Below the pieces are notes generated by a model. It saw only the letters and a program-made list of their open reading frames with translations. It was not told the DNA's origin and made no database searches. DNA of 10,627 nucleotides from Dictyoglomaceae bacterium (GTDB lineage Bacteria > Dictyoglomota > Dictyoglomia > Dictyoglomales > Dictyoglomaceae). Where the stretch lies: assembly GCA_028276205.1 (NCBI GenBank), contig JAPYWU010000030.1:1-10627 (forward strand), in the 5' to 3' direction. The position numbers were made by a program, and so were the translations under genes. This document shows, piece after piece, positions 1 through 6,737 of this stretch (within the stretch, counting starts at the first letter, position 1; each line of letters opens with the position of its first letter).

Positions 1-26
1 TATTCCATAAAATTAATTAAAAGAAT

Positions 27-56
27 TTGACAAAAACCTTTCCTTTTGATTAAACT
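27..56 (+). promoter_or_regulatory. Probable sigma-70-type promoter of the tRNA-Ala gene
   Basis: A perfect TTGACA -35 box at 27-32 is followed after 18 bases by TAAACT at 51-56, which matches TATAAT at 4 of 6 positions. Transcription would begin near 63, about 14 bases before the mature tRNA end, a normal short leader for a tRNA. The -35 box is seen directly. The -10 choice is an inference, since TTAAAC at 50-55 with 17-base spacing is a weaker alternative. An inverted repeat (34-41 with 60-67) overlaps the promoter. Confidence 0.6.
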
Positions 57-67
57 TAAAAAGGTTT
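34..67. repeat. Inverted repeat, possible weak minus-strand terminator
   Basis: AAACCTTT at 34-41 and AAAGGTTT at 60-67 form a perfect 8-base inverted repeat around an 18-base loop. An alternative hairpin pairs CCTTTT (42-47) with AAAAGG (59-64). Read on the minus strand, the distal arm runs into a short T tract (GGTTTTTG). The structure could therefore be a weak terminator for the proB operon, which otherwise has none. The stem is AT-rich and the loop large, so chance or an operator for the overlapping tRNA promoter are real alternatives. Confidence 0.3.
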
Positions 68-76
68 AAGTAAGGT

Positions 77-151
77 GGGGGCGTAGCTCAGTGGGAGAGC
101 GCTTGCTTCGCATGCAAGAGGCCGTGGGTTCAAATCCCATCGCCTCCACCA
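77..151 (+). tRNA. tRNA-Ala (anticodon CGC)
   Basis: A complete cloverleaf can be folded by eye. The acceptor stem pairs 77-83 with 141-147, the D stem 86-89 with 97-100, the anticodon stem 102-106 with 114-118, and the T stem 124-128 with 136-140 around the loop TTCAAAT. The anticodon loop TTCGCAT (107-113) gives anticodon CGC at 109-111, which reads alanine codon GCG. The third acceptor pair is G79-U145, the G3:U70 pair that alanyl-tRNA synthetase recognises, which makes the identity secure. The discriminator is A148, and the CCA end (149-151) is encoded in the DNA. The gene converges on proB, whose stop codon is only 6 bases beyond the CCA. Confidence 0.97.
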
Positions 152-157
152 AAATTT

Positions 158-1267
158 TTAATCACGATGTATAAGAGCCATATTATTCCTATGAATTACC
201 TCTTCGTAGGTGTTATCTCCTAAAATAGCTTTTATTTCTTCAGAGTTTTTTCCAATTATATTTTGAATCTCACTACTGTCATAATTAATAATTCCTTTTC
301 CTATTTCATTTCCTTCTTTATCCAATATAGATACTGTATCTCCTCTTACAAAATCTCCCTCAACTTTTATTATTCCAACCGGAAGTAAACTCTTACCCTT
401 TTTAAGAATTGCTTCCTTGGCTCCATCATCAATATAAATTTTTCCCTCACTTTTTGCCACAAATAACATCCAGTGCTTTTTTCTGCTTAGATGCTTCTCA
501 GAAGGATAGAAAAAAGTTCCAATTTTTTCATCTTTTAAGATAAGTCTTTCCAAAATATTTTCAATATCTGTTTTTGTTAGAATCATGGGTATTCCAGCCT
601 CTGTAACTATCTTGGCTGCCATTAACTTTGTATACATACCACCAGTTCCCTTTCCTGGACCTGCATATTTTTCAATACTTTCATTTATCTCATAAACTTC
701 CTTTATCAATTTAGCATCATTAGATTTATTGGGATCTTCCGTATATAGACCATATACATCAGACAATATAATTAAGACATCAGCATCTACAGCACATGCT
801 ACCTTTGCCGATAATGTATCGTTATCTCCAATCTTTATTTCTTCAACTGCCACTGTATCATTTTCATTTACAATAGGGATAATCTTTTCTTCTAAAAGAG
901 TCTCAAAGGTTTGAGAAATATTTAAATATCTTTTTCTATCATAAATATCTTCTGCTGTAATAAGTATTTGGGCTATAGGTTGTTTAAAAATGGAGAAAAT
1001 TTGTGCATAATATTGCATTAACCTTACTTGTCCCACAGCAGATAATGCTTGCTTGGCAGGAAGATCCTTTCTCTTAGAGAGACGAGTTATAATTTCTCTT
1101 CCCGAAGCAATAGCTCCAGAAGATACCAATATAACTTCCTTACCAGATCTTATAAGTTTTACACATTCTCTTGCTAAGGAAAGGATCTTCTCTGCCGATG
1201 GATTTCCTTTCTCATCAGTTATACTTGAGGTACCAACCTTTACAACAATTCTTTTCCAGTTATTCAT
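158..1267 (-). CDS. proB: Glutamate 5-kinase with C-terminal PUA domain
   Basis: ProB phosphorylates L-glutamate with ATP to gamma-glutamyl phosphate, the first and usually feedback-controlled step of proline synthesis in the cytoplasm. The 369 residues match full-length ProB of about 370. The amino-acid-kinase domain fills roughly 1-260, with KVGTS at 10-14, SSGA at 49-52, NENDTV at 134-139, IGDND at 146-150 and the glycine-rich GTGGMYTK at 207-214. A PUA domain follows at about 275-350. The ATG at 1265-1267 lies inside the end of the DUF951 gene (8-base overlap), which suggests coupled translation. Only a weak purine-rich ribosome site precedes it. proA, often the next gene, is not here: the operon ends against the convergent tRNA. 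Start and family are clear. Confidence 0.96.
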   Translation of the reverse strand: MNNWKRIVVKVGTSSITDEKGNPSAEKILSLARECVKLIRSGKEVILVSSGAIASGREIITRLSKRKDLPAKQALSAVGQVRLMQYYAQIFSIFKQPIAQILITAEDIYDRKRYLNISQTFETLLEEKIIPIVNENDTVAVEEIKIGDNDTLSAKVACAVDADVLIILSDVYGLYTEDPNKSNDAKLIKEVYEINESIEKYAGPGKGTGGMYTKLMAAKIVTEAGIPMILTKTDIENILERLILKDEKIGTFFYPSEKHLSRKKHWMLFVAKSEGKIYIDDGAKEAILKKGKSLLPVGIIKVEGDFVRGDTVSILDKEGNEIGKGIINYDSSEIQNIIGKNSEEIKAILGDNTYEEVIHRNNMALIHRD

Positions 1268-1463
1268 CTTCTTTTATTTCTACCTTTCCCACTTTTTTGG
1301 CCTTTCTTTTTATATCAATCCTTGGCAGCATAACTATATGCCCACATTTTTCACATTTTAATTTAATATCAACCCCAGAATAAAGCACGATCCATCTATT
1401 TCCACCACAAGGATGTTTCTTAGGAAGCTCTAATATATCACCTACTTCAATTTTCTCTATCAT
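1260..1463 (-). CDS. Small DUF951 protein, probable zinc-ribbon-like fold
   Basis: This 67-residue protein is recognisable as DUF951 by the opening VGDILELPKKHPCGGNRW and the later CEKCGH followed by MLPR. The family is common in Firmicutes and some thermophiles and has no established function. Cys19, Cys37 and Cys40 are visible candidate metal ligands; His18 or His42 could be the fourth, which is an inference. The C-terminal third is strongly basic with an acidic end, which could suit RNA or ribosome contact, but this is unproven. The ATG at 1461-1463 overlaps the fusA2 stop in an ATGA arrangement, and the gene's 3' end overlaps proB by 8 bases. Its translation is therefore probably coupled to both neighbours. 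In many genomes DUF951 lies beside GTPase or ribosome-related genes, and the link with an EF-G-like factor here fits that pattern. Confidence 0.9.
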   Translation of the reverse strand: MIEKIEVGDILELPKKHPCGGNRWIVLYSGVDIKLKCEKCGHIVMLPRIDIKRKAKKVGKVEIKEDE

Positions 1464-3547
1464 TCCTCTTCTTCTTCTACTCTTGGTTTTGCCTTAGCTA
1501 TGATCTCCTCTTGTATCTTTGCTGGTACCTCTTCATAATGGGAGAATTTCATAGAGTACGATCCTCTACCCTGAGTAATAGATTTAAGAACAGATGAATA
1601 TCTAAGCATTTCAGCCAATGGTACAAGAGCCTTTACTACTTGTAACTTACCCAAGGTATCTATCTGAGTTACTCTTCCCCTCCTACCATTAAGGTCACTT
1701 ATGATATCACCTGTATACTCACTTGGTGCTGTAACTTCTACACTCATTATTGGTTCAAGAAGCACAGGTTTTGCTTCCATGAAACCTTTTTTGAAAGCTT
1801 TGGCAGCTGCTATTTTAAAGGCCATATCTGAAGAATCTACTTCATGATAAGATCCATCAAATAAAGTAACTCTAACATCTACTACGGGAAATCCAGCTAA
1901 TACTCCTTTTTCCATAGTTTCTCTAACCCCTTTTTCAACTGCAGGTATATAGTTCTTAGGAACAACTCCACCAACAATCTTATCTACAAATTCATATCCA
2001 GCACCTCGAGGTAAAGGCTCTAACTCAAGCCATACATGTCCATATTGTCCTCTACCACCTGTCTGTTTTTTCACTTTTCCTTCAGCTTTGACCGTAGCTC
2101 TAATAGTTTCTCTATAAGCTACTTGTGGTGTACCTAAGGTCACGTTTACCCCAAATTTTCTTTGCATCCTTTCCACTACCACTTCTAAATGAGAATCTCC
2201 TAAACCATAAATTAATGTTTCATTAGTTTCTACATTTCTTTGCACTCTTAAAGTTGGATCTTCTTCTAAAATTCTTGCAATTGCAGAACTCATCCTATCT
2301 TCATCAGCTCTGGTCTTTGGAACTACGGCAACTGCAAAGACAGGTTCAGGAAATTCGACTGGGACCACTTTTATGGAATTATCTTTATCACTCAAAGTCT
2401 CATTTGTACTTGTTTCTTTTAATTTTGTTATCACACCTATATCTCCAGTACTAATCTCTGTTGCAACTTCTTGGTTCTTACCTCTTTGATAGAAAAGTCC
2501 CCCTATCTTTTCTTGTACTCCTTTATTTACATTAAATAATGCAGAATCAGGCTTTAAGACTCCTGATAAAACCCTAATGTAACTAATCTTACCAACAAAT
2601 GGATCAGCAGAAGTTTTAAAAACAAAAGCTAAAAGACCATTCTTTTCACCTATTCGTATGGCTTTTGTTTCTCCCTTTTTAAGATCTTCGATAGGTATAG
2701 CTGGTCTTTCTAAAGGATTTGGGAAGAAGGCAACTATCGCATCAAGTAATTTTGATACCCCTACATTTTTATAAGAGGACACAGGGAAGATTGGAAATAT
2801 TTCTCTCCCTATAAAAGCCTCCTTTAAGGTTTTAGCTATTAAGGAGCTTTCAATCTCTTCTCCTTCTAAATATTTTTGAAGTAATTCTTCATCAAACTCA
2901 ATAATAGTTTCAATTAATTGCTGTCTATATTTTTCATAATCTGACTTAAGCTCTGCTGGAATTTCAGATTCTATTGCTTCTCCCTTATCATCTTTATAAA
3001 TATATGCTTTACCCTCTAAAAGATCTATAACACCATTAAAATTCCCTTCTTTACCAATGGGCAAATATATAGGAATTGCTTTACCCCCAAATCTTTCTTG
3101 AATAGCCTTCACATTTTCATAGAAATCAGCACTCTCTCTATCAAGTTTATTCACCACAAAAGCTACTGGTAATTTCTCTTCTTCACCCATTCCCCATACT
3201 TTTTCAGTTTGAACCTGTATTCCAGAAATAGCATCAATTACAACAAGAATACTATCAACCGCTCTTAGAGCACTTTTAATTTCTCCTATGAAGTCTGCAT
3301 ATCCTGGTGTATCAATTACGTTAATTTTCTTTCCTTTCCATTCCAAGGGTAGAACCGAAAGACTTAAAGATATTCCTCTTTTTATTTCTTCAGGTTCAAA
3401 ATCAGAAACAGTATTACCATTTTCTACTTTACCCATTCTATCTATTACTTTTGCAGTATATAAAATTGCCTCAGCTAAACTCGTCTTTCCTGCACCCCCA
3501 TGCCCAAAGAGTCCTACATTCCTTAAGTTTTCAGTTTCATATTTCAT
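1460..3547 (-). CDS. fusA2: Elongation factor G-like GTPase (EF-G2 type)
   Basis: A full-length 695-residue translation GTPase with the five EF-G domains. The G domain carries G1 GHGGAGKT at 15-22, G2 RGIS at 57-60, G3 DTPG at 79-82, G4 NKLD at 133-136 and a G5-like SSYKN at 257-261. Domain II spans about 292-380, III about 400-475, IV about 480-595 with GGRGQYGHV at 497-505, and V about 596-675. Standard EF-G has an AH(I/V)DAGKT-type G1 and RGITI in switch I. GHGGAGKT and RGISL are typical of the second, EF-G-like group, such as the Thermus EF-G-2. The gene is also outside the usual rpsL-rpsG-tuf setting, so a canonical fusA probably exists elsewhere. EF-G2 members bind GTP and the ribosome, but their physiological role is poorly defined. 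The protein ends in a run of Glu encoded by a GAA-rich repeat that also forms the ribosome-site region of the next gene. Confidence 0.92.
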   Translation of the reverse strand: MKYETENLRNVGLFGHGGAGKTSLAEAILYTAKVIDRMGKVENGNTVSDFEPEEIKRGISLSLSVLPLEWKGKKINVIDTPGYADFIGEIKSALRAVDSILVVIDAISGIQVQTEKVWGMGEEEKLPVAFVVNKLDRESADFYENVKAIQERFGGKAIPIYLPIGKEGNFNGVIDLLEGKAYIYKDDKGEAIESEIPAELKSDYEKYRQQLIETIIEFDEELLQKYLEGEEIESSLIAKTLKEAFIGREIFPIFPVSSYKNVGVSKLLDAIVAFFPNPLERPAIPIEDLKKGETKAIRIGEKNGLLAFVFKTSADPFVGKISYIRVLSGVLKPDSALFNVNKGVQEKIGGLFYQRGKNQEVATEISTGDIGVITKLKETSTNETLSDKDNSIKVVPVEFPEPVFAVAVVPKTRADEDRMSSAIARILEEDPTLRVQRNVETNETLIYGLGDSHLEVVVERMQRKFGVNVTLGTPQVAYRETIRATVKAEGKVKKQTGGRGQYGHVWLELEPLPRGAGYEFVDKIVGGVVPKNYIPAVEKGVRETMEKGVLAGFPVVDVRVTLFDGSYHEVDSSDMAFKIAAAKAFKKGFMEAKPVLLEPIMSVEVTAPSEYTGDIISDLNGRRGRVTQIDTLGKLQVVKALVPLAEMLRYSSVLKSITQGRGSYSMKFSHYEEVPAKIQEEIIAKAKPRVEEEEE

Positions 3548-3559
3548 TTTTCTTTCATA

Positions 3560-3567
3560 ACCCCCTT
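3560..3567 (-). promoter_or_regulatory. Strong ribosome binding site before fusA2
   Basis: On the minus strand AAGGGGGT matches the AAGGAGGT consensus except for one G, which can still wobble-pair with the 16S rRNA. It lies 13 bases from the fusA2 ATG (3547) but only about 2 bases from an earlier ATG (3558-3556) in another frame. Neither spacing is ideal. The earlier ATG opens a four-codon frame whose TGA overlaps the fusA2 ATG. Confidence 0.55.
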
Positions 3568-3600
3568 ACTTATTTTTATTTTAAAAATTTCCAATTTTAA

Positions 3601-3627
3601 ATTATATATCATACATGTATCTCTTAA
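3601..3627 (-). promoter_or_regulatory. Probable promoter of the fusA2-DUF951-proB operon
   Basis: On the minus strand a perfect TATAAT lies at 3606-3601. The -35 is poor: TTAAGA at 3627-3622 gives only a 15-base spacer, and TTCTTA at 3630-3625 would give 18. Transcription would begin near 3594, leaving a leader of about 47 bases. The spacer contains the perfect palindrome ATACATGTAT (3611-3620). This 92-base gap between dut and fusA2 is the widest between protein genes in the window and shows no GC-rich terminator hairpin, so read-through from dut is also possible. Confidence 0.5.
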
Positions 3628-3638
3628 GAAAAATACAT
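3611..3638. repeat. Palindrome ATACATGTAT with a third half-site, candidate operator
   Basis: ATACATGTAT at 3611-3620 is a perfect 10-base palindrome between the presumed -35 and -10 of the fusA2 promoter. A further ATACAT at 3633-3638 repeats the half-site, so ATGTAT (3615-3620) and ATACAT (3633-3638) also make an inverted repeat with a 12-base gap. The position is right for a repressor site. In sequence this AT-rich, short palindromes arise readily by chance. Confidence 0.3.
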
Positions 3639-3639
3639 T

Positions 3640-4089
3640 TTATAAAATCCCAGTACTTCCCAGCCCCCCTTCTCCTCTTTCCGTTAAAGGAAGGCTTTCT
3701 ACTTCTTCCCATTCTACCCTTGGATAAGGAAGAACAAGAAGTTGAGCTATTCTCATGCCTTTTTTACCGTAAAAAGGCTTTTTTGAAAAATTGATAAGAT
3801 TAACTAAAATTTCTCCTCTATAGTCGCTATCAATAAGTCCCGGAGTGTTTAAGATTGTTATACCTTCCTTTGCAGAAAGTCCACTTCGAGGTAAAACCAA
3901 CGCCAAATATCCTTCGGGAAGGGCTATTTTTATTCCTGTAGGAATTATCATTCCTCCACCTATTTCATTAAAGGGAGGAAGGACAAAATCAATACGAGAA
4001 TACAAATCTAAAGCGGCAGATCCAGATGTAGCATAAAAAGGGAGTGATAGCTCTTTATCTATTCTTTCTATAAGTACTTTAACCTTCAT
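3640..4089 (-). CDS. dut: dUTP diphosphatase (trimeric dUTPase)
   Basis: The enzyme hydrolyses dUTP to dUMP and pyrophosphate, keeping uracil out of DNA and supplying dUMP for thymidylate synthesis. With the start at 4089 the protein has 149 residues, normal for the homotrimeric family. All five motifs are seen: SGSAALDLYS (22-31), PRSGLSAKEG (67-76), GLIDSDYRGEI (84-94, with the expected catalytic Asp87 and uracil-pocket Tyr90), RIAQL (113-117), and RGEGGLGSTG (138-147). Motif 5 normally reads GGFGSTG; here the aromatic residue that covers the bound nucleotide is Leu143. The frame stays open upstream to 4176, but an earlier start would run into proS and add a Lys/Arg-rich extension with no family counterpart. 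The ATG at 4089 follows the proS stop by 4 bases, so translation is probably coupled; no strong ribosome site is seen. Confidence 0.94.
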   Translation of the reverse strand: MKVKVLIERIDKELSLPFYATSGSAALDLYSRIDFVLPPFNEIGGGMIIPTGIKIALPEGYLALVLPRSGLSAKEGITILNTPGLIDSDYRGEILVNLINFSKKPFYGKKGMRIAQLLVLPYPRVEWEEVESLPLTERGEGGLGSTGIL

Positions 4090-4093
4090 ATCT

Positions 4094-5536
4094 TTAATAA
4101 GCCTTTGCAAATAATGCCTTAATTTTTGTCTCCTTTCCACAAAGAATACATTTTCCTTCTTCCTCTTTCCAATCAAGGGGTAAATTTCTTATTGTAGCTC
4201 CAGTTAATTCTTTTATCTTTAATTCACATCCTCCATCTCCACACCAACTTGCTTTAACAAAACCTCTTTTTGTATCCATAATTTCTTTAAATGTATTAAA
4301 GTCACTTACATCATGGAAATTCTCTTCTCTAAATTTTAAAGCCTTTTGGAAAAGAGTTTTTTGAATATCTTCTAAAAGATTTTTTAGATCTTCTACCATA
4401 TTTTCTTTTTTATATGATACTTTCAATCTTAAATCTCTTCTTGCCACAAATATTTCCTGCTTATCTACTTCTTTTGGACCTATCTCTATTCTTACTGGAA
4501 CTCCTTTAAGTTCATACTCATTAAACTTCCAACCAGGAGTATGTTCCTCATCCTTATCTACCTTTACTCTAAAATGTTCCTTCAAGATATTATATATTTC
4601 ATCCACATAATTATAAACTTTTTCCTTTTCAGTATCATTTTTCCATATTGGTATAATTACTATTTGATAAGGAGCAACTCTGGGAGGTAAAACAAGACCA
4701 TAATCATCACCATGAGTCATTATTAAAGCTCCAATAAGCCTTGTAGACACTCCCCAACTGGTTTGCCAAACATATTTTCTTTCACCATCCACATCCTGAA
4801 ACATAATATCAAATGCCTTAGCAAAATGCTGACCTAAATTATGAGATGTCCCAGCTTGAAGAGCCCTTCCATCCGCTAAAAGAACCTCTATAGAATATGT
4901 ATGTAAGGCACCAGCAAATTTTTCATTCTCTGTTTTTTTACCAGCAATTACTGGAATAGCTAAATCGTTCTCAACAAAATCTCTATATACAAAAAGCATT
5001 TTTAATGCTTCTTCTTCTGCTTCTTCAAGGGTTCTATGAGCGGTATGACCTTCCTGCCATAAAAATTCTGTAGTTCTTAAAAAGGGTCTTGTTTCTTTCT
5101 CCCATCTAACCACATTAGCCCATTGATTTATTAGTACTGGTAAATCTCTCCATGACTGAATCCATTTAGCATACATGCTACAGATGATTGATTCTGAGGT
5201 AGGTCTTACAGCAAGAGGTTCAAAAAGCTCTTCATCTCCTCCTTTAGTAACCCAAGCAACTTGAGGTGAAAAACCCTCCACATGTTCTGCCTCCTTCTCT
5301 AAGAAACTCTTTGGTATAAAAAGAGGAAAATACGCATTTTCATGACCCGTTGCCTTAATCTTCTCATCTAAAATCTTCTGTATATTCTCCCATATGGCAT
5401 AGCCATAAGGTTTTATTACCATACAACCTTTAACAGGAGAATAGTCTACAAGTCCTGCCTTTAATACCACTTCGGTATACCATTTTGAAAAATCATCCTT
5501 TTGAGATGTTAATGCTTCTACAAACTTCTTTTCCAT
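4094..5536 (-). CDS. proS: Prolyl-tRNA synthetase, archaeal/type 3 form
   Basis: This cytoplasmic class IIa synthetase charges tRNA-Pro with proline. At 480 residues it is the short form lacking the inserted editing domain of the E. coli enzyme (about 570), and it has an extra C-terminal zinc domain. The catalytic core covers about 15-285, with RPTSES at 111-116, motif 2 PFLRTTEFLWQEGHTAH at 151-167 and motif 3 around 266-287. The anticodon-binding domain runs about 290-400. The C-terminal domain has Cys432, Cys437, Cys463 and Cys466 as likely zinc ligands. The chain ends in Tyr480; in this type the terminal Tyr is known to reach toward the active site. The gene lies 13 bases after the DUF3084 gene and has the best ribosome site in the window. 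dut follows after 4 bases. Confidence 0.97.
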   Translation of the reverse strand: MEKKFVEALTSQKDDFSKWYTEVVLKAGLVDYSPVKGCMVIKPYGYAIWENIQKILDEKIKATGHENAYFPLFIPKSFLEKEAEHVEGFSPQVAWVTKGGDEELFEPLAVRPTSESIICSMYAKWIQSWRDLPVLINQWANVVRWEKETRPFLRTTEFLWQEGHTAHRTLEEAEEEALKMLFVYRDFVENDLAIPVIAGKKTENEKFAGALHTYSIEVLLADGRALQAGTSHNLGQHFAKAFDIMFQDVDGERKYVWQTSWGVSTRLIGALIMTHGDDYGLVLPPRVAPYQIVIIPIWKNDTEKEKVYNYVDEIYNILKEHFRVKVDKDEEHTPGWKFNEYELKGVPVRIEIGPKEVDKQEIFVARRDLRLKVSYKKENMVEDLKNLLEDIQKTLFQKALKFREENFHDVSDFNTFKEIMDTKRGFVKASWCGDGGCELKIKELTGATIRNLPLDWKEEEGKCILCGKETKIKALFAKAY

Positions 5537-5544
5537 AAATCACT

Positions 5545-5551
5545 ACCTCCT
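5545..5551 (-). promoter_or_regulatory. Consensus ribosome binding site of proS, overlapping the DUF3084 stop
   Basis: On the minus strand AGGAGGT, extended to AGGAGGTAGTGA, closely follows the anti-Shine-Dalgarno complement AAGGAGGTGATC and sits about 8 bases before the proS ATG. Its first bases are part of the TAG stop codon of the preceding gene. It fixes the proS start and suggests strong translation independent of the upstream gene. Confidence 0.8.
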
Positions 5552-6737
5552 ATATCTCAAATCTTATTTTCAAAGGACCGCTGTTATAAGTATCTTCCTC
5601 AACTATCACTTTTAGGATAACCTTTTTGCCCTTTTCTTTAATTTTATAAGCAGTATTATAAAACTCATCAAAAGATATTTCACCAACAGTATTTGATAAT
5701 GGATCGGGAAGTATACCTCTCTGTTGAGCTATTTTATTGACCTCTGATAGAACCTCTAAGAGCTTTGATTCAATCTTATCTAAACCTTCACTGCCATCTA
5801 TAACTTTTAACAATATCACATCTCCTGCCTTATATACTAATTTATAAGGAAAAATTTGAAAATATACAATAACTGGTTCACCCTCAAATATGTTTGCTAA
5901 AGAATATACTCTTACCAATTTTTCCTCTGGTGTTTTCATCGCCTCCAAAAGTTTATTCCATTCCGCTTCTGGTACCCATACATATCCTTTTTCTTCGTTT
6001 CCTGCTCCTCTTTCTTTTGCTATACTTTCAATTAAAGAAAGTAGCGCTTTTGCTTCTTTTTGTATATCATCACTTGTTTTACCTCTAATAATATAATTAA
6101 GGATCAATTCTCCTCTTTTAAATATAATTCCTTCTGTACGTAAACTAGTTATAGTAGAATTCAAAAACTGTAACTCATCAAGTAAATATTTTTTATCCTT
6201 CTCCAAAGATTCTTTTTCCTTAGATAATGTGGCTATTTTTTTAGAGACCTCATATATAGACCTTTGAAGTCTTTCGTTTTCTTTCTTTAATCTCTCCTTA
6301 TCCATAGATAATTTATTAAGTTCTTTAAGTAATTTTTCTCTTTCCGTTTCCAAAGTTTGAATTTTTCTTTTATATTCTTCTAAATCTTTTAAAGCCTTTT
6401 CTCTATCTCTTTTTACATCTTCATACCTCTTTAAAATTTCCGTATATTCTTTTTCCTTTGATTTTATTGAACTTTCTAAAGAATATATTTGCCTTTTTAA
6501 TTTTTCCATTCCAAATAAAGCTACTCGAACATTTTCAGAAATAACAGAAAGCACAACAAGAGAAAAAGCCATAACTAAAACGCCCGTCAAAATACTGATT
6601 ATACGAGAAGTGTATTTAGGCCTAAGCCCAAAAAGAGAAAGCTTCTTTTTTCCTGCTTTTCTACCTACATAATCTCCTGTATATGCAATCAAGCCACTTG
6701 CAAGGATCAATATAATTATTAAAAAAAGTCCAGACAT
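5550..6737 (-). CDS. DUF3084 family membrane-anchored coiled-coil protein
   Basis: The N-terminus has two hydrophobic helices (about 4-21 and 47-67) joined by a basic loop, GDYVGRKAGKKKLSLFGLRPKY at about 21-42, which is the family's hallmark. A charged heptad-rich coiled coil covers about 75-200, and a globular C-terminal domain about 205-395 ends in SGPLKIRFEI, also characteristic. By the positive-inside rule the basic loop is probably cytoplasmic, which would leave the coiled coil outside the inner membrane or, if the topology is reversed, in the cytoplasm; the sequence does not settle this. DUF3084 has no established function. The ATG overlaps the lptB stop by one base (TAATG), with GAGAGAGG about 12 bases upstream, so it is co-translated with lptB. 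A role alongside the Lpt ATPase in envelope assembly is an inference from position only. Confidence 0.88.
   Translation of the reverse strand: MSGLFLIIILILASGLIAYTGDYVGRKAGKKKLSLFGLRPKYTSRIISILTGVLVMAFSLVVLSVISENVRVALFGMEKLKRQIYSLESSIKSKEKEYTEILKRYEDVKRDREKALKDLEEYKRKIQTLETEREKLLKELNKLSMDKERLKKENERLQRSIYEVSKKIATLSKEKESLEKDKKYLLDELQFLNSTITSLRTEGIIFKRGELILNYIIRGKTSDDIQKEAKALLSLIESIAKERGAGNEEKGYVWVPEAEWNKLLEAMKTPEEKLVRVYSLANIFEGEPVIVYFQIFPYKLVYKAGDVILLKVIDGSEGLDKIESKLLEVLSEVNKIAQQRGILPDPLSNTVGEISFDEFYNTAYKIKEKGKKVILKVIVEEDTYNSGPLKIRFEI

Noticed and set aside
151..160. AAAATTTTTA after the tRNA as a terminator
   Set aside because: It has no separate hairpin before the T tract, and the AT palindrome is too short to act alone.
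729..1383. Plus-strand open frames opposite proB and DUF951
   Set aside because: They lie antisense to clear family members, have no ribosome sites or recognisable domains, and have low-complexity Ser/Phe-rich translations typical of shadows.
1464..1478. GAA-type repeat at the end of fusA2 as a phase-variable tract
   Set aside because: It is an imperfect trinucleotide run of about five Glu codons; length changes would stay in frame, and acidic tails of this kind are common.
1460..3547. Tetracycline-resistance ribosomal protection protein (TetM type)
   Set aside because: The G1 and G2 motifs, length and domain IV loop match the EF-G2 group instead.
3288..4036. Plus-strand open frames opposite the fusA2 start and dut
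   Set aside because: Both are antisense to strongly conserved motifs (the G domain and dUTPase motifs) and resemble no protein family.
4090..4176. An upstream in-frame start that would lengthen dUTPase to 178 residues
   Set aside because: It lies inside the proS C-terminal zinc domain, adds a basic stretch unlike the family, and the ATG at 4089 gives the normal family length directly after the proS stop.
5890..6096. Two overlapping plus-strand frames opposite the DUF3084 gene
   Set aside because: They are antisense shadows of the C-terminal domain with no ribosome site or domain.
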